From the NCBI RefSeq assembly GCF_014633365.1, contig NC_068350.1, positions 9,339,922-9,403,921 of the forward strand: 64,000 bases of DNA. The letters are read 5' to 3'. This stretch comes from Diospyros lotus. Its lineage: Eukaryota > Streptophyta > Magnoliopsida > Ericales > Ebenaceae. The notes beneath the pieces were generated by a model. It did not search any database and was not told the DNA's origin. It saw only the letters and a program-made list of their open reading frames with translations. Shown here piece after piece: positions 47,588 to 58,755 of this stretch. How positions within the stretch are numbered: the stretch's first letter is position 1; every line of letters begins with the position of its first letter. The translations under genes and the position numbers were made by a program.

Positions 47588-47672
47588 TGTGATAATTGCG
47601 ACTCGAAATTCAAATTCTTCTATGATTGAGACATCTAATTTAACTATACATAGAAATATTTTGGTTGATGTG
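47588..47672 (+). repeat. 3' LTR fragment (same family as 43,825-44,244)
   Basis: It begins TGTGATAATTGCGACTCG, is related to the LTR starts at 37,198 and 43,825, and follows a polypurine tract. It is recognisable for about 60-80 bases and ends at the solo LTR at 47,673. Confidence 0.65.
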
Positions 47673-49543
47673 TGTGACACCCCGATCCCCACTATCAGGT
47701 GTCACTGTAACCCACTGTTACAACCTCGGCCTATCTCGAATGACAGTTATATCTTGCCAACATAAAGTTTTAAAATAATATGGTGTCCTAGGTGGGGTCT
47801 AGGCTTCGCCGCCTTCGACTATCGAGAACTCGGGTTTAAAATACATAGGCAATAGAAATTCACCTGATTCTCATGCTCGAGTAGGCCTTTAAATATAAAT
47901 CCAGCTTCCGTAAATAAATAAAAATAAATATCAACATGCTCATTAGACACGCCACACAATCAAGCATATTTAAACATATTTTATATCCCAACCGCAACTG
48001 ACCGGTTCAAACACACACTCTGAGTTACTCATAGCAGCAACTTTAACTTGATCTTAATCAAATTTTATTTAAATCATAGCCGTCTCCCGTAGTCAAATAC
48101 AAAGCATATATATATATATATAAATATTACATAAACGATACAGAAATGCGACCCACATTCTCACTGTCCGTAATCACTGTTAACCGACAACTCTTCCACC
48201 AACGTCACTTTCCTTTTCTTAAACTCAAACCCATTTGTTGGGTTAGTGGGGGCAAAATGAGGTAAGTCTGGAGACTCAATTAAGGTAATATGCAATGCAA
48301 TAAATTAATGAGCATTATATCATAGATAAAAATGAAGTGCAGCATGCATGCAAGCCCATCCACCACACTTATCTCAGGCTCTAGGTGGCCCCTAGCGATT
48401 TCTTCTAAGACCCCATCTTAAGTCTCTCACGGTCAAAAAATCACCGCCTCATGCCTAGACATTCTCTCGACATCTTATGCAAGTCATGACAAAAGTAATT
48501 TACACACAAAACATATTAAATCCTTACCTCAAGTTGCTTGTCACATGATAATTAGTTTTGTTTCGTTGAGCAAACAGGTATCGTACCACAAGACCCTTAT
48601 CACAATTATATATATACATAAGGTTAAGTAATTAATTAAATAGCCATGGCTTAAATTTACTAATTTAACTAATTCAACTAATTTAGCAATTTAACTAACT
48701 AATTTAATAACCTTTAACCCAGTTAAGCTAATTATTGAATAAACCAAAGCTCTAATGTTCTTACCTTATTGCCAAATTTCCCTTCTTCAATTTACGTTGA
48801 GAGCTTTTGCTTCTGCATTCAATTTCACTCACCAAGCCACTTCTCCCTATTTATAAACCTCAACCACCCACTATTTATCCTCAAATTCACAATAAAATCC
48901 ACTGAATTATCTTCACAAGGCACAAGGCTAATTATGCCTCTATTACATGGCTGAAGGCAAGTCCTTGAGGGCCAAGAATGCACTAGAGGTTGCCATGTGG
49001 CAGCAAAATAAAGGAGACAGGTGGCTGGTGCGGCAAGGGCACGCAAGCCCACGTGACGCTGCATGGCGCTCGCATGGGCACCAGATGGTGCCCTGAAACG
49101 GCGTCATTTTGGGCATTGAAGGCTAATTAAAATCAACCAAAAGTCCCCCAGCGCGCATGCAAGCCCCAGCCTCGATCCCGCATCATCGGCCTAGCCTTCC
49201 TCCCGCACGACCACCTACACTGGCTACTTCCTCATTTATTATATGCCTCCCACTGAATTTAAGGAGACCTCACCGGTACTTTCAAAAATTGCTTCTAAGA
49301 CCCCAAAGTTCTGGAAACCAACACTTGACCCCCTTTAAAATTTACACTATTACCCTGAAACTTTTGGAAATCCCACTTACACCCTAGATTAATAATTACA
49401 CCCATATCCAAATTTACCAAATATTCTCCTATTTCCTCAAATCAATGTAAATTAATATTTTCTCCTAAACCTTCAAAAATTTAATAACCATCTCATGTAC
49501 CAAAATTAATAATTATTTATTTCCAAAATTCTAGAGCATTACA
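47673..49543. repeat. Solo LTR, 1,871 bp, gypsy-like
   Basis: TGTGACACCCCGATCC and GAGCATTACA are the ends. Perfect 5-bp repeats ATGTG flank it (47,668-47,672 and 49,544-49,548). The interior is non-coding, with a TA microsatellite near 48,110. A gypsy origin is inferred from the TGTGACACCCC start. Confidence 0.85.
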
Positions 49544-49548
49544 ATGTG

Positions 49549-49781
49549 GTTAAAGTATTTTACTCTAATGGAAACAATAGTTATAATAACAGAAAATCAT
49601 ATAATAAATTTTAGACCAATATTGGTTCCACATCTTTTAACGTTAACATGAATCTAATTCATAATATGTTTGGAATACTCGAAATAGGAGAAATAAATAC
49701 ATCTTGGACATTTAGCCTTGTAGAAGCCTCCTATTTAATTTTTGAAGATGATTTTGTCACTGAATTTATAGATGATACATT
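49549..49781 (+). other. Short host or C3-derived spacer
   Basis: This stretch lies between two solo LTRs. No motif was recognised. It and 51,484-51,700 would be adjacent without the solo LTR. Confidence 0.4.
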
Positions 49782-51483
49782 TGATGTTTTACTCTTGTGT
49801 TCAGTTTTGATGATGAAAAATATCAAATAGTTTTATACTCTAAATCAAAGTATATGATTTGGAAACAAAAATTAATTTCAAATACATTTGTGAAAATGAA
49901 AACCAAATGATCTATAATTTTCTATAGATGGAGATTTGCACAAACAAGTATTAAGATTTAAAAGAATCTCCTAAATATTTTTTTCAAATTGTAAATGAAG
50001 CAAAATGTTTCAAAAGCAAAACACCATGTTGTTGAGCCAAATTTCTCAAATCATCCTATTGTGTATTTTAATATTTAACTTCTAAGTCTGGAAGATTAAA
50101 GCATTATAAGAAGACATATAAGAAAATGTTTTCATTTTGAAAAACTATCTCTTGATATTTTGATAGCTAATATTCATTGTTGTTAAAATGATTTTAATGA
50201 ATTTTTCAGTAAATAAAATGTATGTATTTTGAGAATTGTAAATTTGTTAAAACCTGAGTTTGTACTAAAACCAAAATCCTATTTTCTTATTATTATGAAT
50301 TTTGATTTTTTAGATATTTTTATTGAATCCAAATGAGGGGTATTTTCTTATTTACATTTATGTATTAAAGTAAATGGAAGGTAAAATATAAATTAAAGAA
50401 AATAAGTACATTTACTTAAACTAAATAAATGTAAATATATTGTAATGTAGACTGTCGATTACGTGCTTTCAATATGTCGACTAACCCTTCAAATTGTCGA
50501 CTACATGCTTTCAATCTGTCGACTAATGCCTTCACTCTGTCGACTAACTCTCTTACTTTGTTGACTAACAGAATAGATGAATTGCATATGTTGACTAAAT
50601 TCTTGTATCTGTCGATAGATTGATTCATAGGAAGCCTCTAACAGCTATTTTTTCAAATTCCAACGGTTACAAACGGCTAGTTTTTTCTAAGATCTTTTGG
50701 GATGCCTATAAATAGAAGTTATAGATGAACTTGAGAAGGCTAATGGATGGAAATGAGTTGATCTAAGGATTGCAAATCATTTTACTTGAAGCTTGTGAGA
50801 GTTTGTGCTTTATTTTTCTCCAAAAGGCTTTGTATTAAATTTGTTTCATTTGATTCAAGCCTTGTATCTTTATTGAGAGATATTGTAACTAAGAGTGTAT
50901 ACTCTTAGAAACTCTTTTTTGTATCTATCTTGTATTTCCTACCTTGTTGTGCTAGAAGACTTGCTCTTTGAAGCAAGGGGTTGGAATTCCTAATTAGGTG
51001 CTAGAGGGCTTGTTTGTATAGGCAAGAGGTTTGTAATTTTATAGTCTTGGACTAGAGGATCTACTTGGTCAAATAAAAGGATTTTTAGTGGATTGTTTGC
51101 AAAATTCTTAGTGAGGAGTTAAGGTAATGGATTAGGCTTGAGTTAAGCTGAACCTCTATAAATCCTTTGTGTTCTCTTGTACTTATGTTCTTTGTTTATT
51201 TATCTTTTCAAACATCTCTTTATTCCTCACTTGATTCATATATTTAATGTTTCATTGAAAAAGATTTCATATTTTTCAATCTTATGTTTTCCATTGTCAA
51301 GACGAGATTGTCTCTATACGGTTGATACCTCATTGTGCCATTTCAAGGTCTTGATATTTAACGAAGTTGTGGTTTTCATAAACGACATCTCCTTCTTATC
51401 AAAAGAATTTTTAAGGAAAAAGAAATTTTATATACCAATTCACCCCCTTTCTTGGTGTGTGCCATAGCATTTCAAACCTAACA
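49782..51483. repeat. Solo LTR, 1,702 bp, with GTCGAC array
   Basis: It begins TGATGTTTTACTC and ends AACCTAACA. The flanks ACATT (49,777-49,781) and GCATT (51,484-51,488) match at four of five bases. It is the same family as 39,510-41,058: both share AGTTTTGATGATGAAAAAT near the start and a CCAATTCACCCCC end. Confidence 0.8.
50452..50617. repeat. GTCGACTAAC minisatellite array
   Basis: About eight copies of CTGTCGACTAAC or variants lie at spacings near 20-25 bases. Their place within the LTR corresponds to the GTCGACTATG array of its relative. The last one or two bases of the word differ between the two LTRs. Confidence 0.85.
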
Positions 51484-51803
51484 GCATTGTACTATTAACT
51501 ATTACATATAATATGCAATCAAGTTATGGTACCTTGAGAAGGAAATTTTGCTCAAGTTACATAGGAATATTTATGGCTTATGCAATGTATTATCACCAAA
51601 AGGAGACCAAACTTATGTCTGTGATGGTAAATCAAATGATACGAGCCTTTTGTGAGAAAATTCAATCACTATCATATGGAATGGCCATGACAGCCCAATA
51701 CACAAACTAGGTATAATACAACAACACGGTGTTGTTGAAAGGCATAATCATACTTTAATAGAAATAGTCAGGAGTATGATGAATCAATCTTCTATACCCT
51801 TAT
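51484..51803 (+). pseudogene. C3 integrase core fragment
   Basis: From about 51,718 the frame reads QHGVVERHNHTLIEIVRSMM, the hallmark end of the copia integrase core with its catalytic glutamate (VVER). It is broken after NQSSIPL by the solo LTR at 51,804 and resumes beyond it. Confidence 0.75.
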
Positions 51804-54237
51804 TGTAACGGCCCGCCTCCTGGAGCCCCCATGCACCAAGAGGATCCGTGAGAGGGTCATTACTAAAATGATACCGAACAATACACACATACAACTCATG
51901 TACAATCCTTATTAAAATCATATTCTTTTTATCATTTCACATATCATAATCATTTTTACAAAATCATTCATCACTTGGGCCCACCTGGGCTTACATAACA
52001 TACGATGACACCCGGGATCTAGTCTTGGGAGAGCTCTGCACTTGCTACCATGACACGACGGCCTGGACCCAAACCCCGCTGAACGTACATGCTATCACAG
52101 GCGTTTCTCTTACCTGGAATGATGTAAAGCAAACATGAGTCGTGAGACTCAGCAAGCTCATGAAAAGAAGGCTATAGGTTTAGGATAGGACTCTCCCCAT
52201 GACACCCCATGCAATTCATGCCGATGCAATCACGCCATGTCATGAGCTATACGTACCTTACTTCTACATGTATAACATAAAGTTAACTGCACATAAGGAA
52301 CTAGGGGCCCACATAAGTCACATTGGCACCCAGGTCTCGCATACAAACCTGTTGCAGCCTAACATAGGCTATCATTTCATCATTCTCTTAGACCAACCTT
52401 TTCTTGACATGGTCGGCTTTTCCTGACATTCAACATTTATCTTTTCCTGATACTCGTTACATGTTCTTCCTGATACCCATCATATTCTCATGTGTTCTTC
52501 ATGTCATACATCACATAATCATATACTTCCGCGATCTTGGTCTTCCCTCGGGCTAACCCCGAACTAATATCTAAACCGAGCTGAAGCTCACATGAGTCGG
52601 TACTCCCGACACCTAGCACGGTACTCCCGTCCAGAATACAAGTAACAATAAAACCATGCAATGCAACACATAGGAAATGCAATGGACTTTGTAGCATAAA
52701 CGTGATGACAAGGCCCCCATAAACCAAGCATCAGGCCCTGCTACGTCTCACATAGGAATACACACATGCAGCATGCTCTAAATGCATATGCTCACCTAGG
52801 ATACCCAAATTGGCTCTTAGACTAACCAGGTCATGAAAATGCTCATACATCCCATCACACACAAAGCATGTCCCCACGTGAATGCAACCCAATCCCCTAT
52901 AGCACACACATCATGATATGCACAAACCAAGGCGGGAATCTGGAGTACCAGCTCTTTTGGCCGTCTAGCGCTTATCGTAACAACCGATGACTGACGCCTA
53001 TACATCCAGCCATCAACTGCCACGACCCACGGTCGACAGTCAGTGGCTTTGTACCCATACCCTTAAACACACTTACTGACACTATTAACTTTATATCATC
53101 TAAACTTAACATTACATAACATTTCTCCATAACTTTTCATGTACATAACCACATAGCATCATGATACCATTTTCATTTCCTTCTCATTCGCAGAAAAACC
53201 ATCTCAACTTACATAATAGACTTTTAACGTATTTCTATAATATCATATCATTTTCTAAGAACCTAGCTCCAGTGGGTTCGGCATCATTCCCAAGGATAAT
53301 GGAGCGATACGAAGCTCCGTAACGGTCAAAATGAAAGACACCAAGATATCTTTGCTTAACTTATTCCATCAACAATAACCTAATTAATAAAATATAAATC
53401 ATAGAGTGGTTGCCACGTGGAGTATTATTATTAATGTGTGGAACCGAATTAAGGTGAGGGAGGGTTTTGAGTGCAAGAAACCTCGAAAACTTTCACGAGA
53501 AATAAATAACGCGAGGAGAGGGTTAGGAGCTTGTCTGAAATAGGCTGCTTTCGGCCTCTCTTGTGCTCCCGTTGCGAATTAAAATATTTCCTAGCAGATA
53601 ACACAACCGGGACTTAAATTAATTAATTCTAACGCATAAATTGTGTAATCTAACCGTATAAAAGCTATAATTTGAACATATAACACTAATATTAATTTTT
53701 ACCCACATACCTAAAAATTTTAGACACCAATTAATCACAAAATTCCACTGATTTTCCTCATTTCCTTCCATTTTCCATTGCCGCGCGCCTCTTCTTTCTT
53801 CTTCAATTCTTCTCTCTTTCCTCTCCCTCTTTTCCTCTCTGATTTGGAAGAAAAATATGGCCGAAATGGCCACTGGAATGGCCTTAAATTGCCTTCAATG
53901 CTTGCTGCCCAAGCTTTTCCTTTTATATATCAACTTAAGTGGCTTTTAAGCCACAAAATGAAATGGCTAAGGATGGGCCACGCACACACACATACAAATA
54001 TCTATATATATATATATTAATTAATTAAATTTAATTTAACTAACTCTTTTATTATCATTATTATTATTATTATTATAAATACTTTCAATTAAGTTAATTA
54101 ATCATCTTAATTTTCTATTTCTTCAAAATATCATAAATAAATAAATATTTTCTCAAAAATCTCCAAATATTCTAAATTATCCTCAAACACCCCAAATTAA
54201 TTATTTTTACTTGTCTCCAAATTTTTGGGATGCTACA
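51804..54237. repeat. Solo LTR, 2,434 bp, gypsy-type
   Basis: It starts TGTAACGGCCCGCC and ends GGGATGCTACA. Perfect 5-bp repeats CTTAT flank it (51,799-51,803 and 54,238-54,242). No internal retrotransposon domain is present. It cuts the C3 integrase, whose two halves are otherwise contiguous. Confidence 0.9.
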
Positions 54238-54242
54238 CTTAT

Positions 54243-56340
54243 CTTTGTGAATGCATGCGCATTAAAGACTGTTTTGTATTTGCTAAATAACGTTCCTAAT
54301 AAGGCAATTCCAAATACTCATTTTAAACTGTAGACATGTAAGAAATCTAGTTTAAGGCACTTGCATGCTTAGGGTTGCCCAACAGAAGTAAGAATTTATT
54401 ATTCATATGGAAAAAAAAATGACTTTAGAATAACCAATGGTTATTTCCTTGGGTACCCAAAAAAGTCTAAGGGGTTAGATTTTATTGTCCTAGTCATAGT
54501 ACTAGAATTGTTGAATCTGAAAATGCTAGGTTCTTTGAAAATAATGACATTAGTGGGAATGAAATAATGCATGATGTTAGCATTCAAGAAACCAAAGTAA
54601 AATTTCCTATGCTCAAAATTGATACGTTTTTCCTCAAGTTGCAATTCAACCAAATAACAATAAAAAACAACAAATGAGTGATCAAACATTCTATGATGAA
54701 AATGTCAATAATAAATCTATAATAGTTGAACCATAAGTGATACTATTAAGAAGATCTCAAAGAGAAAGAAAATTTGTTATTTCTTATGGCTATGTGATTT
54801 ATCTACAAGAGTCAAAAGACGTAGAAATTGATAATGATCTAGTTTCATTTACATAAGCCTTAAAATGTGATGATTTTACTAAATGGTTAAATGCCACGGA
54901 AGAGGAGTTAAAATATATGGATCAAAATAAAGTCAAGGATTTCATTGAATTGCCTGAAAGGTGTAAAAGAGTTGGATGTAAATTGGTCTTTAAGACTAAA
55001 TTTAATTTAAAAGGCAATATTGAATGACATAAAGCCAGACTTATTCCATATGTTTTACTCAATAGGATAGCATTGATTATAAAGAGACTTTTTCACCAGT
55101 CTCAAAAAAAATTCTCTAAGAATTATTATGGCTTTAGTGGCTCATTATGATTTAGAATTACATCAGATAGATGTTAAAACTATCTTTCTTAATAAAAATT
55201 TGGAGGAAAATGTTTATATGAACCAATATGAAGGCTTTTTAGTTAAGGAAAATGAACACATGGTGTGCAAATTAAAGAAATCAATATAAGGATTTAAACA
55301 AGTCTCCCATCAATATATCTTAAGTTTAATAATACCATAACTTATTTTTACTTTTTGGAAAATACTCTTGATTGGTATATATATATAAAGGTTAGTGGGA
55401 GCAAATTTATTTTTCTGATTCTGTATGTTGATAATATATTACTAATTGCAAATGACTTTGGTTTATTACATGAAACTAAGGAATATCTCTCTAAAAATTT
55501 TGAAATGAAAGATATGAGATAAGTAAGCTATGTGATAGGAATAGAAATATTCTTGATAGATCATAAGGATTGTTAGAGTTGTCTAGAAAAACCTATAATG
55601 ATAAAATTATAGAGAAATTTAAGATAGATAAACAGGGGTAGTTCCAATTCAAAAGGCAGATAAAGTTGACCTTATGTAATGCCTGAAAAATGAATGGAAA
55701 TAAGAGCAAATGAGAAATATTCCTTATGCATTTGGATTTGGGAGTTTAATGTATGGTTAAACTTGCACCAAACCAAACATCAGTTATGTTGTCAGAATGC
55801 TGGGAAGCTATCAAAGTAATTCAGGTCTGGATCATTGAAAAACTACAAAGAAAGTTCTTAGATACTTGCAAGGAATGGAAGGTCATATGCTCACTTATAG
55901 GAGATCTGATCATCTAGAGATGATTGGATATTCAGATTCAAATTTTGTCGAATGTGTTAATACCAAAAAATCTATTTTTGGCTACTTGTTCTTGTTAGCT
56001 AGAGAAACGATTTCATGGAAAAGTGTGAAGCAATCGGTCATCGCTGCATCCACTATGGAAGCTGAGTTCGTGGCATGCTTTAAGGCCATTATTTATGGAT
56101 TATGGCTATAGAACTTTATGTTAAGACTTTGAGTCATCGATAGTATTGCCAAACTGCTAAAAATTTATTGTGATAATTATACAACAATATTATTCTCTAA
56201 AAACAACAAGTATTCTAAGGATGTTACGTATATAGAAATAAAATATTTAGTCGTTAAAGAAGAAGTTCAGAAACAAAGAGTATTAATTGAATACATTAAC
56301 ACCAATCTTATGATTGCAGATCTTTTAACAAAATGATTGT
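54243..56340 (+). pseudogene. C3 integrase end, reverse transcriptase and RNase H remnants
   Basis: Readable pieces with stops between them, in order: an integrase end (LYLLNNVPNKAIPNTHF), a hinge (SLRHLHA), reverse transcriptase (RVGCKLVFKTKFNLKGNIE; LILYVDNILL) and RNase H (IGYSDSNFVECVNTKKSIF; SVIAASTMEAEFVACFKAI). The catalytic YVDD reads YVDN. Confidence 0.8.
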
Positions 56341-56400
56341 CACCCAAAACATTTAATGAACATGTTGAAAGGATGGGTATTTTTGGGTGTCATTAGGGAT

Positions 56401-57614
56401 ATTGTATTTTGATTCTGTTAAATTTATACATTTGAAGCTAAGAGTTTGTATGTGTTTATAATATTTCTTGTTTTCTAATTATATACATAATTGTCTTAGA
56501 GTGATGTTAATATGAATAGTCTTATAAGAAAAACATTAAAGTTGGATCTTTATGATTATCTTCATTAAATACCATGTTAAGTTGAAAATTAGTTTTGTAG
56601 TACATGAAAGGGACTAGTTTAGAAAATTGATATACAACCGACATGACTCGTATTAATATTTTAATTTAATAATGACATAACGTTATAGACAAATAAAAAA
56701 AAATTTTAGTATGATGTTTGCGCACATTACGCTATTTTTATTAAATCGTGACAGTAATATCATATGAGTCAAGTAAGAGAATGTAAAAATTATTTGTAGC
56801 TCACATGATAATTAAATAATATTTTATCAGATATGATTACATTTATCTGATGAGATAATTAAATGATTTAATAAGATAATTGATTACTAAAATTTTAGTT
56901 AATTTAGAAGATATACACAAGTCTTGATAAGACTTGATGGGATGTCTACAATTATTAGGAGTTTGGTCTTTTCCTACCCCATATACAAAAAAAAAAAAAA
57001 AAAAAAAAATCATGTTTTTTATCCATCATCAAGGTAATAGGTTAAGGGGAAGAAAATCAAAATTTGTTGTTCCCTTCATCAACCAAAAATGTCTTTTAGG
57101 GCTTCAAGTCATAATGGATCAAGGTATGCCTTTATTTGTTCACATTATGTGAAATATATAAAGTTTTTAAGATTTATGTACATGATGGTTTTTTTGTTTA
57201 TTGTTTCTTTATGAACAATATTACGACTTACACCTCTGTCAAGGTGTCAATGTGAATAGGTTATCCCAAAGTGCTAGCTATGATAAATGGACCATTCGCA
57301 GTCCATGATTCCAAAGGAATGTTATAAACAATGGTTCCAGTATTTCAAAAGCGACGGTTTACCTACAAATAACCATAGCCCTGGCTCGAAGATGGCATTC
57401 ATTTAATCATTGTTGTCGAATTGGAAGAAAAAGAATCGAGTTATTAAAGAAGACCTTTGTAAGAATGTGATGTTTCCAGACCTTCATGGCTATATATTGT
57501 CGGGAATGGAAAATGGATTGCGTGCTGCTAAGCGGGAAGGAAGGATGTTAGCCAATGATTATCGGCTCTCAAAAAGGACCGCTAGAGTATTGTTCTAGAA
57601 TTCCACGCCTTCTT
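56401..57614. other. Decayed sequence between C3 and the MULE
   Basis: This is AT-rich with a 22-base A-run at about 56,988-57,009. A 62-codon frame at 57,410-57,598 has no recognised motif. It could be the remainder of a C3 3' LTR or old host sequence. Confidence 0.4.
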
Positions 57615-57623
57615 TTATAACTT

Positions 57624-57677
57624 GGACAATGCTATACGGACGAACGGTTGGACGCACGGCTTGACAAACCTGAGTAA
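57624..57677 (+). repeat. MULE left terminal inverted repeat
   Basis: It begins GGACAATGCTATACGGACGA and ends CCTGAGTAA. It matches the right repeat at 53 of 54 positions by eye. Confidence 0.93.
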
Positions 57678-58755
57678 AATTACAAGTTAACCCTCCATTC
57701 AAATTTACAATTTTACCCTCAAATTGGACGCCCTTACTCTGGCTCGCTCGATCTCTCTCACACTTTCTGATTTAGGGTTTACGGACGAATGGTTGGAACC
57801 CCATTGCTATCGCACGGTTCTCTCTTGCTCGCTCTCTCTTACCGACTGAAAAGACAATGCTACTGCTCGAGAGATCTCTCGCTCCCTCTCTCTTATTGCT
57901 CGATCTCTCCATTGCCCCATTGCTATCGCTGGATCGCTCACTCGCTCGATCTTTTACCGTCTGAAACCCCATTGCTGCCGACGAGGAGCTCTCTCATTGC
58001 TGCCCGTGACGAGCTCTCTCTCTCTCTGTATATTTTAACCAATCGCATCTCCTCCTGCCACCGGTAAGAAATAAATATTTTTTAAGCAACTCGAAGCAAG
58101 AACCCGAATACAGAGGTATATTTTTATGTTAATGTTTTTATGTATTTTTATGATGCAAGTGATGTTATGTTTCTTCGTTTTTTATGTTTTTTGTCTGATG
58201 CATGGCACCTAAAGCTCGAACAAGAACAATGCATATATGGCAATTTGTATATGAGCAATCTGTGTATGGAAATATGTATATGGCAATCTGTTTATGATGC
58301 AAGTGATGTTTATAAAAATTAGGATATGCATAAACAATCGGGCATGATTTAATGATTTGATTCCAAGCATTTGGAAAATGATTTCGTTTGGGTCACTGCA
58401 GACATAATTGGAAGCTGCCAAAACCTCTGTTCATAGCTACCTATAAAAGTCATTTTTTGTTTTGAAAAGGCTATCATTTCTATTAATTTTTTTGCTCAGT
58501 TAGTATTATTATTAGACATAACATGCTAAATTGTTGTTGAGGTATGGTTGAGATAGATTGCTTGGGCTTGGTTGTCTTGGTTTGTTGTTAATACAAGTTG
58601 TAATGGTAGGTTTGAACTTAGGAGTGTTGAGGATTGCTTGGGCTTGGTCTGCTTATTTAGAATTTGTATATTTATGCAGTCTTTAAAACTATGCAGTGCA
58701 TTTGCATATTTTAGAAGACAATCAATTTTATTTTAGAAGACGAAGGAAACCAACA

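Larger units (their letters stand above)
43825..56400 (+). mobile_element. Ty1-copia element C3, decayed and split by insertions
   Basis: The 5' LTR is 43,825-44,244. Then come the primer-binding site, leader, gag from 44,997, zinc-knuckle remnant (about 45.68 kb), protease (ACTFHMS-like, here ACTFHMSHNG, 45.87 kb), GAG-pre-integrase and start of integrase (45.9-46.57 kb), integrase continuation (about 51.72-51.80 kb and 54.24-54.45 kb), reverse transcriptase (54.75-55.6 kb, with YVDN in place of YVDD) and RNase H (55.7-56.34 kb). The gaps are filled by an AT-rich segment, another retrotransposon end and three solo LTRs. Stops are frequent. Whether all parts come from one insertion is inferred from order and orientation. 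Confidence 0.7.

Noticed and set aside
47277..47765. Two small plus-strand genes
   Set aside because: The first is retrotransposon end sequence before a polypurine tract; the second crosses the LTR boundary at 47,673.
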